Shown piece after piece: positions 7,941 to 16,362 of a stretch of DNA of 64,000 bases; position 1 is the stretch's first letter; the number at the start of each line of letters is the position of its first letter. Made by a program: the position numbers and the translations under genes. The notes beneath the pieces are model-generated. The model saw only the letters and a program-made list of their open reading frames with translations, was not told the DNA's origin and did no database searches. This stretch comes from Streptomyces orinoci (GTDB taxonomy: Bacteria; Actinomycetota; Actinomycetes; Streptomycetales; Streptomycetaceae): NCBI RefSeq assembly GCF_003121295.1, contig NZ_PHNC01000010.1, positions 62,001 to 126,000 on the forward strand, given 5' to 3'.

Positions 7941-9857
7941 ATGGACATACGACGACGCAAGCCCCGCCACCGCCGCCGTGCGGCGGAGCGGCCCGAGTGG
8001 CGGTTCATCGACTACCCGCGTCAGGGGAGGCGCGGATTTCGTCGCTGGCTTCCGTCGTGGCGGCTGTTGCTGGGTTCGGTGACGCTCGGACTGGGCGCGC
8101 TGGCGGGGCTGTTCGCCTATGTCTATGTCAGCGTGGACATTCCCGATGAGAATGTCGCGGCGCGGCAGGAGGCCAACACCTATTACTGGTCCGACGGTTC
8201 GCAGATGGTGAGCGTGGGGCCGGTCAACCGGAATGTGGTCCAGCTCGCGGATGTCCCCAAGTCGGCCCGTAACGCGGTGATCGCGGCGGAGAACGCCAGC
8301 TTCTACACCGATGCCGGGGTCTCCTTCAAGGGCCTGCTGCGGGCCGTGGTCAGCATGGCCGAGGGGAAGGAGACCCAGGGCGGTTCGACCATCACCCAGC
8401 AGTATGTGAAGAACACCTATCTCTCCCAGGAGCAGACCGCCACCCGGAAGATCAAGGAGTTTGTCATCTCGCTGAAGCTGGACCAGCGCAAGAGCAAGGA
8501 CGAGATTCTCCAGGGCTATCTCAACACCAGCTGGTTCGGCCGTGGCGCCTATGGTATCGAGGCCGCCGCCCAGGCGTACTACGGAATTCCGGCCCGGAAG
8601 CTCGATCCCGGTCAATCGGCCCTGCTGGCGGCGCTGTTGAAGGGTGCCGAGCAGTACGACCCCTCGGTCGGGGCGAAGAACCACCAGCGGGCCGAGGAGC
8701 GCTGGAAATGGATTCTCGACCGGCAGGTCAAGGTGGGGCTGATGTCCCCGTCGGAACGGGACAATTACCGCACGTTCCCGGAGCCGCACAAGCAGTCCAA
8801 CTCCACCAGTGTGGGCGGCCAGATCGGCTATCTCGTCGATGTGGCCAATAAATACATCAAGCAGCGCACGGATCTGACCGACAAGGAACTGGCGCACGGC
8901 GGTTACCGGGTGCACACCACCTTTGACAAACAGCGCACCGAGCAGTTGCGGCAGGCCGTGGAGGGAGAGCTCAAAAGGGATCTCGATCCAAAGAAGCGCT
9001 CCGCCTCGGATTCCGATGTCCAGGCCGGCGCCGCCTCGGTGAGGCCCTCGGACGGGGCGGTGCTCGCCGTCTATGGCGGCCCGGATGCCACAAAGCACTT
9101 CGCCGACAACGCGGATACCTCGGGCGTTCCCGTCGGCTCCGCGTTCAAGCCCTTCGTCCTGGCGGCGGCGTTGCAGTACGGGGCGGGCGGCAGGCCCGTG
9201 GTGCCGGACAGCTACTTCGACGCGGCCGGCACCCTGCGCTCCGAGGGCGGCGGGTCGGATGACGAGCACCCCAGTCTGCGCCAGGCGCTGCTCTCGGGCG
9301 GCAATGCCACCTTTGTCCGGCTGGGCCGCGAGGTGGGACTGCAACGGGTGCGGGACACCGCGGTGCGCTCCGGCCTGCTGCCGGAAAGCATGGCCCCGTT
9401 GGAGACCACCTTCCCCATCGGCACCTCCACCCCCAGCGCCGTCCGGATGGCGGGCGCCTATGGCACCTTCGCCAACCAGGGCCTGACGCAGAGCCCTTAC
9501 TCGGTGACCAGGCTGGCCAAGGACGGCGTCACCCTGGACGGTTTCCGCCGTGGCCCGGCGAGCCGGGCGCTGGATGAGCAGGTGGCGGCCCAGGTCACCG
9601 AGGTGTTGCGGGAGTCCGGCGGCAAGGCGGGCGTGGGCCCGGCCGCCGCCGGGCGCACCGGGGAGCAGGACCGGTTCCGCTCCGCCTGGTTTGTGGGCTT
9701 CGACCGGGATCTGTCCACGGCGGTGACCCTGTTCCGTACCAAACCGGATGAGCCCCAGCTGCTGCCGATGGCCGACCTGGGCGGGCAGAAGGGCCGGTAC
9801 GGCAACGACCTGACGCCGAAGATCTGGCGCGACTATATGGCGGCCGTGGGCCGTTGA
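7941..9857 (+). CDS. Class A penicillin-binding protein (GT51 glycosyltransferase + transpeptidase-like domain)
   Basis: A 638-residue membrane protein: a basic cytoplasmic tail, one membrane segment (about 43-63), a GT51 domain about 85-270 (catalytic Glu about 116 in AAENASFY, then GGSTITQQ, RKIKEF, GRGAYGIEAAAQAYY) and a transpeptidase-like domain about 350-638 (SxxK as SAFK near 400). It would polymerise lipid II at the outer membrane face. The second and third transpeptidase motifs are unusual: GGN where SxN is expected and RTG where KTG is expected. Motif 1 of GT51 reads EN rather than ED. Cross-linking activity is therefore less certain than glycan polymerisation. Its 3' end overlaps the convergent FhuF-like gene by 25 bases. 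Confidence 0.88.
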   Translation: MDIRRRKPRHRRRAAERPEWRFIDYPRQGRRGFRRWLPSWRLLLGSVTLGLGALAGLFAYVYVSVDIPDENVAARQEANTYYWSDGSQMVSVGPVNRNVVQLADVPKSARNAVIAAENASFYTDAGVSFKGLLRAVVSMAEGKETQGGSTITQQYVKNTYLSQEQTATRKIKEFVISLKLDQRKSKDEILQGYLNTSWFGRGAYGIEAAAQAYYGIPARKLDPGQSALLAALLKGAEQYDPSVGAKNHQRAEERWKWILDRQVKVGLMSPSERDNYRTFPEPHKQSNSTSVGGQIGYLVDVANKYIKQRTDLTDKELAHGGYRVHTTFDKQRTEQLRQAVEGELKRDLDPKKRSASDSDVQAGAASVRPSDGAVLAVYGGPDATKHFADNADTSGVPVGSAFKPFVLAAALQYGAGGRPVVPDSYFDAAGTLRSEGGGSDDEHPSLRQALLSGGNATFVRLGREVGLQRVRDTAVRSGLLPESMAPLETTFPIGTSTPSAVRMAGAYGTFANQGLTQSPYSVTRLAKDGVTLDGFRRGPASRALDEQVAAQVTEVLRESGGKAGVGPAAAGRTGEQDRFRSAWFVGFDRDLSTAVTLFRTKPDEPQLLPMADLGGQKGRYGNDLTPKIWRDYMAAVGR

Positions 9858-10567
9858 GCGGGCGGATGGCGCAGCACACAGTCGCCGCACTTGCCGCCGG
9901 CCGGGACCCGGTAGTAGAGGCAGCAGGTGCGGCGGGTGAACTCCCCCGCCGGGCCCAGGGTTCCGGTGCCGCGCAGCGGGGGGCGGGCCAGCAGTGAACG
10001 GGTGAGGGCCAGGGTCCGTGCCGCGTCCGCGGTGCGGCCCTGCCCGGCGCACCAGCCGTGCAGCACCCGTGCCGCGCCCGCCAGGGCGGATCCCGCGTTG
10101 CCCCACAACAGCCGGGAGGAGATGGGCACTTCGGCCCGGAATGCGGTGTGCAGCCGCGGCAGGGTGCCGTCCAGCACGGTGGCGGTGATCTCCTCGGCCC
10201 CGTCCCCGGCGAGCGGGAGGGCGGCCGGGCGGGGCAGCCAGAGGTCGTCCGGCGCGGTGCGCTCCGGGTGCCACCAGGGTCCGTCCGCCGTCAGGTCCGG
10301 GACGGAGCCGGTGAGCACGGCGGAGCCCAGGGCCAGGGAGAGCAGCCGCCCGGCGATGCCCTGGAAGGCGATGGAGGCGGCCGCCCTGCGGTCCCCGGTG
10401 GCCAGCCGGCGGGCCACGGTGTCCACCCGCAGCCGCACGGCGGGCCCGGCGAGCCGGAGATAGCCGGGCTCACCGGGCCCGCCGGGTGCGCCTTCCGGCG
10501 GGTCCTCGGTCCGCAGGGCGAAGAACGGGCCCACGGCGGCGAGTTCCGCGAGGCGCACGGGGTTCAT
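9833..10567 (-). CDS. FhuF-like [2Fe-2S] ferric-siderophore reductase family protein
   Basis: A 244-residue cytoplasmic protein ending in the FhuF signature C215-C216-x10-C227-x2-C230, the four cysteines that hold a [2Fe-2S] cluster in that family. FhuF-type proteins reduce ferric siderophores and release iron. It starts 14 bases after the toroid-protein gene and is probably co-transcribed, which would place it under the upstream B12-type riboswitch. A corrinoid or cobalt substrate instead of iron is therefore possible, but this is inference only. Confidence 0.8.
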   Translation of the reverse strand: MNPVRLAELAAVGPFFALRTEDPPEGAPGGPGEPGYLRLAGPAVRLRVDTVARRLATGDRRAAASIAFQGIAGRLLSLALGSAVLTGSVPDLTADGPWWHPERTAPDDLWLPRPAALPLAGDGAEEITATVLDGTLPRLHTAFRAEVPISSRLLWGNAGSALAGAARVLHGWCAGQGRTADAARTLALTRSLLARPPLRGTGTLGPAGEFTRRTCCLYYRVPAGGKCGDCVLRHPPAQRPTAAI

Positions 10568-10581
10568 GGGTGCGGACGGGC

Positions 10582-12081
10582 TCAGCGCCGGCCGCGCCGG
10601 CGGGAGAGGGTGACCGCGGCGGTGCCGGTGAGAAGCAGGGCGCCGGCGGCGATGGCGGCGGGGTAGGCGGCGCTCATTCCGGTGGCGGCCAGGCCGTCGT
10701 TGTTGCCATTGCTGCCGTTGCTGCCGTCGGTGGAGCCGGTGGTGCCGTCGGTCGCGGTGGCCGAGGGCTCGGCGGTGGCGGTGGCGGTCCCGGTGGGTGC
10801 CGGGCTCTCGGTGGCGGTGGCCGTGCTGGTGGCCGTCGGGTCGGTCCCGGGCGTGCTGGGCCGGGTGGCGTCCATGCCGGGCGTGCTGGGACGGCTCTCG
10901 AAGGTGGCGTCGTCCGTGGGGGCGTCCTCGCCGCAGCCGGTGGCGGCCAGGGCCGGACGGATACCGGAGGTCTCCGCCTGGCCCAGGGACTTCCCGGCCA
11001 GGGCGGGGAGCACCTGGGCGGTGGCGCTCAGCGTCCTGCCGTCGATCACCGGCTTGTTCCAGCCGACCGCGCCCCGCTCGGCGGCGCTGCCGGTGCAGCT
11101 CACCTGGACGCTGCGCAGCCAGGCCAGCCCCTTGGCGGCCTGGGCGGTCCTGCCGCCCGCGTTGAGCGCCTGGACGCCCAGGGCGGTGCTACGGGCGTTG
11201 ACCTCGCCCTTGGCGGTGGCGAAGCCGCCGTCCCGGTGCTGGTGGCCGGTCAGCCACTTCACCGCGTCCTTGGCCTGCTCGTCCTTGCCGCCCGCGGCCG
11301 TCAGGGCCTGGACCGCCATGGCGGTGGCCTCGGGGTCGGAGGTGCAGGAGGTGGCGGAGGTGCCGGTCAGGGCGAGCGGGAAGCCGCCGTCGGTGCAGGC
11401 GCCTGCGGCCAGGCGGTCGAGGGCCTCGGCGGGCACCGTTCCGGTGGCGCGCTTGAGGGCCAGCACGGCCAGGGCCTGGCTGATCCGGTCGGAGTGGTCC
11501 TGCTGGGCCAGGCCGTGGTCCTGCGGGACCAGGTCGGTGAAGCGGCCGTCCTTCTGGAGCCTGTCCTTCAGGGTGGCGATCAGGTCATGGCCCGTGCCGA
11601 AGTTCGTCGGGCCCTGCTTCCCGGCCGCGTTCTTGGACTCGTCCTGTTTCCCGGCCGCGTTCTTGGACTCGTCCTGCTTCATCGCCGCGGCGACCAGCGC
11701 CAGCTTGGCCGTGTTGGCCACGCTGATCCGGCCCTTGGTGCCCTGGCTGAGGTAGTCCTCGGCGTGCCGGGCCAGGTCCCCGGTGGCCCGGCGGGCGGTG
11801 TCGGGCTGGGTGCCGGCGGCCGCCAGGCCCATCACCAGGTCGGCGGTCAGATCGTGGTCGCGCAGGGTGCCGGGGTCCGCATTCAGCCGGGAGGCGGCCC
11901 AGGCGGCCGCGGCCCCGGCCGCGCCGCCCGCCCGGGCGGACTGCGCGGTACCGGGCTTCGACCCCTTCGCGGGAGTGCCGTCGGCGAAGGCCATCCCGAC
12001 CCCGCCGGTGAGCAGCAGGGCGGACCCCAGCAGCGCTGTGGGCAGCGTTATGGCCGCTCTGGGGTGTGCGGGCAGTGACAT
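10582..12081 (-). CDS. Cell-wall-anchored alpha/alpha-toroid (prenyltransferase/squalene-cyclase repeat) protein
   Basis: A 499-residue exported protein. Signal peptide about 1-34; toroid repeats about 45-370 (A-x-x-A-L-A-L-x-x-A, W-L-x-x-x-Q-x-x-D-G-G-F, TAMAVQALTAAGG, STALGVQAL); a Ser/Thr/Pro-rich stalk about 375-460; then a sorting signal LAATG (464-468), a hydrophobic segment and a basic RRRGRR tail. LAxTG is the motif used by actinobacterial class E sortases. The same repeat fold is found in animal intrinsic factor and bacterial DUF4430 B12-binding proteins. With a probable cobalamin riboswitch upstream, a corrinoid-capturing surface protein is a reasonable inference; binding is not shown by sequence. 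A 10-residue unit is duplicated in tandem near residues 136-155. Confidence 0.8.
   Translation of the reverse strand: MSLPAHPRAAITLPTALLGSALLLTGGVGMAFADGTPAKGSKPGTAQSARAGGAAGAAAAWAASRLNADPGTLRDHDLTADLVMGLAAAGTQPDTARRATGDLARHAEDYLSQGTKGRISVANTAKLALVAAAMKQDESKNAAGKQDESKNAAGKQGPTNFGTGHDLIATLKDRLQKDGRFTDLVPQDHGLAQQDHSDRISQALAVLALKRATGTVPAEALDRLAAGACTDGGFPLALTGTSATSCTSDPEATAMAVQALTAAGGKDEQAKDAVKWLTGHQHRDGGFATAKGEVNARSTALGVQALNAGGRTAQAAKGLAWLRSVQVSCTGSAAERGAVGWNKPVIDGRTLSATAQVLPALAGKSLGQAETSGIRPALAATGCGEDAPTDDATFESRPSTPGMDATRPSTPGTDPTATSTATATESPAPTGTATATAEPSATATDGTTGSTDGSNGSNGNNDGLAATGMSAAYPAAIAAGALLLTGTAAVTLSRRRGRR
11617..11676. repeat. In-frame 30-bp tandem duplication inside the toroid gene
   Basis: Two nearly identical 30-base units (11617-11646 and 11647-11676, differing at one C/T) encode a doubled charged segment DESKNAAGKQ between two toroid repeats. 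The length change is exactly in frame, so it adds a flexible loop without breaking the protein. Confidence 0.85.
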
Positions 12082-12104
12082 GGTGCGCTCTCCTCGGGAG
12101 TTCA

Positions 12105-12245
12105 GCGGCGGGCGGGTGCCGAATGCGACCGGCGCGTCGAACGCGACCGGCTTCGGCCGGCTGCTCAGGATTGCGGTCAGCGCCGGTCCGTCACCGGCTC
12201 TCCCCGTGTTCGCATCCAGTTGTCACCCCGTCAGACAAATCGAAC
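12105..12245 (-). promoter_or_regulatory. Probable cobalamin riboswitch upstream of the toroid/FhuF genes
   Basis: On the minus strand the leader reads GGGGAGAGCCGGTGACGG, then ACCGGCGCTGACCGCAATC, then CTGAG and a series of GC hairpins ending about 20 bases before the start codon. This parallels the B12-box core (GGAAGCCGGTGAGACTCCGGC, then GCGGTCCCGCCACTGTGAG) seen upstream of cobN in this window, but is more diverged: the GCCACTG block reads GCAATCC. If real, it would switch the toroid gene, and probably the FhuF-like gene, off when cobalamin is plentiful. A covariance-model scan would decide. Confidence 0.5.
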
Positions 12246-12459
12246 GGAACGCCGCCACTGTACACGGGGCGCGCCGGCGCTGGCAGGGGTGATGCTCCTC
12301 CGACGGGGGCCCGGAGCCCGGGAGTTGGCCGAAACACCACCGGCCGGATCCGGGCCCCGGTGACCACGCCCACCACTCCGCGCATCCTTGACTCCCCCTG
12401 TCCCCCGGGTGAGCCTCGCCCCTGACAGCGACGGAGGGGCGGCGAGAAGGGTGTGAAGG

Positions 12460-14817
12460 ATGAGACGGAGAGCCACCAGACCCCCGGCATGGCGCGGCCG
12501 TAAGGCCGTCCTCGTCCTCGCCGCCGCGCTGGCCGGTGCCGGGCTGCTGCCGCCGCAGCCCTCCTCGGCCCGGGCGGAGGAGGACCTCACCTCGCTGGTC
12601 AACCCCTTCATCGGCACCGCGCATGAGGGCAATACCTTCCCCGGTGCCGCCGTCCCCTTCGGGATGGTGCAGCTCTCCCCGGACACCGGGCACGCCACCG
12701 GCTATGACTACCAGGACACCCATATCCGGGGCTTCAGCGCCGTGCATCTGTCCGGGGTGGGCTGTGCGCTGGGCGGTGACCTTCCGGTGCTGCCCACCAC
12801 CGGTGAGGTGACCCAGACCGACAGCGCCCGCTACGCCGCCGAGTTCAGCCACCGGGAGGAGACCGCCCGGCCCGGCTACTACCGGGTCCGGCTGGCCTCC
12901 TATGGCGGGATCACCGCCGAGCTGACCGCCACCGCCCGTACCGGGCTGCAGCGTTACACCTTCCCCGCCACCGACAAGGCCAATGTGCTGCTCAACTCCG
13001 GGCAGCCGCTGCACCGCACCGTGGCCAGCAGTATCGAGGTGGTGGACGACCACACGGTGCGCTCCGCCATCACCGGGCGCGGCTTCTGCGGCCAGGACAC
13101 CCTCCCGTACACGGTGTACACGGTGACCCGTTTCAACCGCCCGTTCACCGCCCATGGCACCTGGGAGGGCGAGAAGCTCTCCACGGCCCGGCGGGCCTCG
13201 GCCACAACCGGCCGCAGCGGGGCCTGGGTTCGCTTCGACACCACCAGGGACCGCCGGGTGGAGGCGACCACCGCGATCAGTTATGTGGATGCGGCGGGCG
13301 CCGAGGCCAACCTCCGGGCCACCCGGGGGAGTTTCGACCGTATTGTCCAGGCGGCCGGTGAGGAGTGGGAGCAACGGCTGGCGGATGTAAGGGTGGAGGG
13401 CGGCGGGCGCACTCTGCGGCGGGCCTTCTACACCGCGCTCTACCACGCCCTGCTGTCCCCCAATATCGGCAGTGACGCGGACGGCCGCTACACCGGCTGG
13501 GACCAGCGCGTCCACCGGGCCAATGGCTTCACCTACTACCAGAACTGGTCGCTGTGGGACACCTATCGCAGCCAGGCGCAGCTGCTGTCGCTGATCGCCC
13601 CGCGCGAGGCCCGCGATATGGCCCGTTCGGTGCTGCGGGTGGAACAGGAGGGCGGCTGGCTGCCCAAGTGGGGCTATGGGACGGTGGAAACCAATGTGAT
13701 GACCGGTGACCCGGTGACGCCCTACCTCACCAACGCCTATCAGCAAGGGCTGCTGACGGGGTACGAGGAGGAGGCGTACCAGGCGCTGCGCAGAAACGCC
13801 GACGGGGTGCCGCCGGCCGGTTCGCCCTCGGTGGGGCGGGATGGCAACCCCCGTTATCTCAGGGACGGTTATGTGCCGCTGATGCCCCGCTCCCAGCGGC
13901 ACAAGCCGGGTGAGTCGGATCTGGAGCAGGGTGCCTCGGCCACCCTGGAGTATGCCCTGGCCGATGGCGCGCTGGCCGAGATGGCACATGACCTGGGGCA
14001 CCGCGCTGACGCCGACCGCTTCGCGGACCGCTCGCGCAACTACCGCCATCTCTTCGACGCCGGCACCGGCTTCTTCCGGCCGCGGGACGCCCATGGTGCC
14101 TTCACCGGTTCCGCGGACCCGGCCCGCAGCCCCGGCTTCCACGAGGGCACCGCCTGGCAGTACCAGTGGCTGGTGCAGCAGGACCTGCCGGGCCTGATCG
14201 AGCTGCTCGGCGGCCGGGAGGCGGCCAACCGGAGGCTGGACTCCTTCTTCGCCTACGACAAGTTGCGCGCCGACCCGGCCCGTACCGCCCGTGAGGTGTG
14301 GGTGCATGGTCCGTACGACTACTACAGCGCCGAGCACTACAACCCGGAGAACGAGCCGGACATCAACGCCCCGTACACCTATCTCTCCACCGGCCAGCCG
14401 TGGAAGACCGCCGATGTGGTGCGTGCCGCGCTGGGCCTGTACACCGACAGCCCTGACGGGATTCCCGGCAATGACGATCTGGGCACCATGTCGGCCTGGC
14501 TGGTGCTCTCGGCGATCGGCCTCTACCCGGTCCAGCCGGGCACCGATGTGTGGGGGCTGAGCACTCCGGCCTTCGACCGGGTCGAACTGCGGCTGGACCG
14601 GCGCTGGTTCCCCGAGGGGCACTTCACGGTGAGTGCCCCGGGCGCCTCGGCGGACGGCCGCTATGTGCAGTCGGCACGGCTGGACGGGTTCGCCTTCGAC
14701 CGGACCTATCTGACCACGGCGGCCATCCGGGACGGCGAGGAGCTGGAGTTCACGGTCGGGCCCGCGCCCTCCCGCTGGGGTACGGCCCGTTCCGCGGCCC
14801 CGCCCGCCATCGGCTGA
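12460..14817 (+). CDS. Secreted GH92 alpha-mannosidase
   Basis: A 785-residue glycoside hydrolase of family 92, calcium-dependent exo-enzymes that remove alpha-linked mannose, most often alpha-1,2. Signal peptide about 1-42. The mature protein opens with the family start VNPFIGTAHEGNTFPGAAVPFGM and contains RGFSAVHLSG, FTYYQNWSLWDTYRSQ and the catalytic-base segment GIPGNDDLGTMSAW. The length is normal for the family. The start lies downstream of a GGGCGGCGAGAAGG stretch. It probably trims fungal or plant mannan or glycoprotein N-glycans outside the cell. Confidence 0.92.
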   Translation: MRRRATRPPAWRGRKAVLVLAAALAGAGLLPPQPSSARAEEDLTSLVNPFIGTAHEGNTFPGAAVPFGMVQLSPDTGHATGYDYQDTHIRGFSAVHLSGVGCALGGDLPVLPTTGEVTQTDSARYAAEFSHREETARPGYYRVRLASYGGITAELTATARTGLQRYTFPATDKANVLLNSGQPLHRTVASSIEVVDDHTVRSAITGRGFCGQDTLPYTVYTVTRFNRPFTAHGTWEGEKLSTARRASATTGRSGAWVRFDTTRDRRVEATTAISYVDAAGAEANLRATRGSFDRIVQAAGEEWEQRLADVRVEGGGRTLRRAFYTALYHALLSPNIGSDADGRYTGWDQRVHRANGFTYYQNWSLWDTYRSQAQLLSLIAPREARDMARSVLRVEQEGGWLPKWGYGTVETNVMTGDPVTPYLTNAYQQGLLTGYEEEAYQALRRNADGVPPAGSPSVGRDGNPRYLRDGYVPLMPRSQRHKPGESDLEQGASATLEYALADGALAEMAHDLGHRADADRFADRSRNYRHLFDAGTGFFRPRDAHGAFTGSADPARSPGFHEGTAWQYQWLVQQDLPGLIELLGGREAANRRLDSFFAYDKLRADPARTAREVWVHGPYDYYSAEHYNPENEPDINAPYTYLSTGQPWKTADVVRAALGLYTDSPDGIPGNDDLGTMSAWLVLSAIGLYPVQPGTDVWGLSTPAFDRVELRLDRRWFPEGHFTVSAPGASADGRYVQSARLDGFAFDRTYLTTAAIRDGEELEFTVGPAPSRWGTARSAAPPAIG

Positions 14818-14829
14818 CCCGGCCGGGCC

Positions 14830-14862
14830 GCCCGGGGCGGCGCCTTCCGTCGCCGCCCGGGC
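14830..14862 (+). terminator. Hairpin terminator after the alpha-mannosidase gene
   Basis: GCCCGGGGCGGCG pairs with CGCCGCCCGGGC across a CTTCCGT-type loop, with one bulged G, starting 13 bases after the stop codon of the GH92 gene. There is no U-tract, which is usual for Streptomyces. Confidence 0.6.
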
Positions 14863-14909
14863 TCGGCCATGATGAGCCGCCGTCACGTCGATCGACGAGA
14901 GGACTTGAC

Positions 14910-16352
14910 ATGGCCGGGCTCCGGGCAGGTCAGGGCGTACTGCGCCGTAAACCGATCGAGACCATTGCGGAGGCGGAGGAGACCGAGGCGCACGGTGAGC
15001 ACCTCACCCGCACCCTGGGTCTGTGGCAGCTGACGGCCATCGGGGTGGGCGGGATCATCGGCGCCGGCATCTTCAGCCTGGCGGGCACCATCGCCCATGG
15101 GAAGGCGGGGCCGGCGGTGCTGGTCTCCTTCCTGATCGCGGGGGTGGCCAGCGCGGCGGCGGCCTTCTCCTACGCGGAGTTCGCCGGGCTGATCCCGCGG
15201 GCCGGCTCGGCCTACACCTATGGCTATGCGGTGCTGGGCGAGATCGGCGGCTGGTTCATCGGCTGGGATCTGCTGCTGGAGTACACCGCCATTGTCTCGG
15301 TGGTGGCCATCGGCATCTCCGGCTATGTCAACTTCCTGCTCAAGGAGGCCGGGGCGCCGCTGCCGGACTGGATGCTGGGCGCCCCGGGCACCGGGCACGG
15401 GCACCGGGTGGATGTCTTCGCCGCGGTCCTCTGTCTGCTGATCGCCTATCTGCTCACCCTGGGCATCAAGAACGCGGCCCGCTTTGAGACGGCCGTGGTG
15501 GGGGTGAAGGTCGTGGTGGTGCTGCTGGTGATCGTGGTGGGCTTCTTCCATATCAACACCGCCAACTACCACCCCTTCTTTCCCTTTGGCATCAGCGGTG
15601 CCTTTACCGGGGCGGCCACCGTCTTCTTCGCGGTCTTCGGCTATGACGCCATGTCCACCGCCGCCGAGGAGTCCAAGGACGCCCAGCGCCATATGCCCAG
15701 GGCGATCATTCTCTCGCTGGCCGTCTCCATGGTGCTCTATGTCCTGGCCTGCCTGGTGCTGACCGGGATGCAGAACTACAAGGACATCAACCCCGAGAGC
15801 GGCTTCTCCACCGCCTTCAAGGCGGTGGGGCTGAGCGGGATCGCGGATGTGATCGCGGTGGGCGCCATCATCGGCATCCTGACCGTGATGTTCACCTTTA
15901 TGCTCGGCGTCACCCGGGTCTGGTTCGCCATGAGCCGGGACGGGCTGCTGCCCAAGTGGTTCGCCAAGACCCATCCCACCCGGCATGTGCCGGTCCGGGT
16001 GACCTGGATCGTGGGGGTGGCCTCGGCGGTGCTGGCCGGGCTGGTGCCCATCGGGGAGGCGGCCGAGCTGACCAATATCGGCATCCTGCTGGCCTTCGCG
16101 GTGGTGTGCACCGCGGTGATCGTGCTGCGCTACAAGCGGCCGGAGCTGCCGCGGTCCTTCCGCTGCCCGGCGGTGCCACTGGTGCCCGGCATCGGGGTGG
16201 CCGCCTCGATCTGGCTGATCACCTATCTGGCCTGGCAGACCTGGGTGCGGTTCGCGGTGTGGTTCCTCATCGGCATGGCCGTCTACTTCAGCTACTCCTA
16301 CCGCCACTCCGAGCTGGCCCACGCCGATGCCCGGGGCATCCCCAGGGACTGA
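14910..16352 (+). CDS. APC-superfamily amino acid permease, cationic (CAT) type
   Basis: A 480-residue inner-membrane transporter with about 12 hydrophobic segments. The conserved first helix GVGGIIGAGIFSLAG, the GPAVLVSFLIAG and SYAEFAGLIPRAGSAYTY segments and FFAVFGYDAMSTAAEESKD are typical of the cationic amino acid transporter branch (YhdG-like). It probably exchanges or imports amino acids with protons. The start is fixed by GAGAGGA 5-6 bases upstream. It converges on the Fpg/Nei gene with only 10 bases between the stops. Confidence 0.88.
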   Translation: MAGLRAGQGVLRRKPIETIAEAEETEAHGEHLTRTLGLWQLTAIGVGGIIGAGIFSLAGTIAHGKAGPAVLVSFLIAGVASAAAAFSYAEFAGLIPRAGSAYTYGYAVLGEIGGWFIGWDLLLEYTAIVSVVAIGISGYVNFLLKEAGAPLPDWMLGAPGTGHGHRVDVFAAVLCLLIAYLLTLGIKNAARFETAVVGVKVVVVLLVIVVGFFHINTANYHPFFPFGISGAFTGAATVFFAVFGYDAMSTAAEESKDAQRHMPRAIILSLAVSMVLYVLACLVLTGMQNYKDINPESGFSTAFKAVGLSGIADVIAVGAIIGILTVMFTFMLGVTRVWFAMSRDGLLPKWFAKTHPTRHVPVRVTWIVGVASAVLAGLVPIGEAAELTNIGILLAFAVVCTAVIVLRYKRPELPRSFRCPAVPLVPGIGVAASIWLITYLAWQTWVRFAVWFLIGMAVYFSYSYRHSELAHADARGIPRD

Positions 16353-16362
16353 CCGTCCGCCG

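Noticed and set aside
12250..12300. GCCACTG on the plus strand as part of a riboswitch for the mannosidase gene
   Set aside because: No GGTG core or AGCCAGGAGACC-like end accompanies it on that strand; the B12-like core is on the opposite strand, facing the toroid gene.
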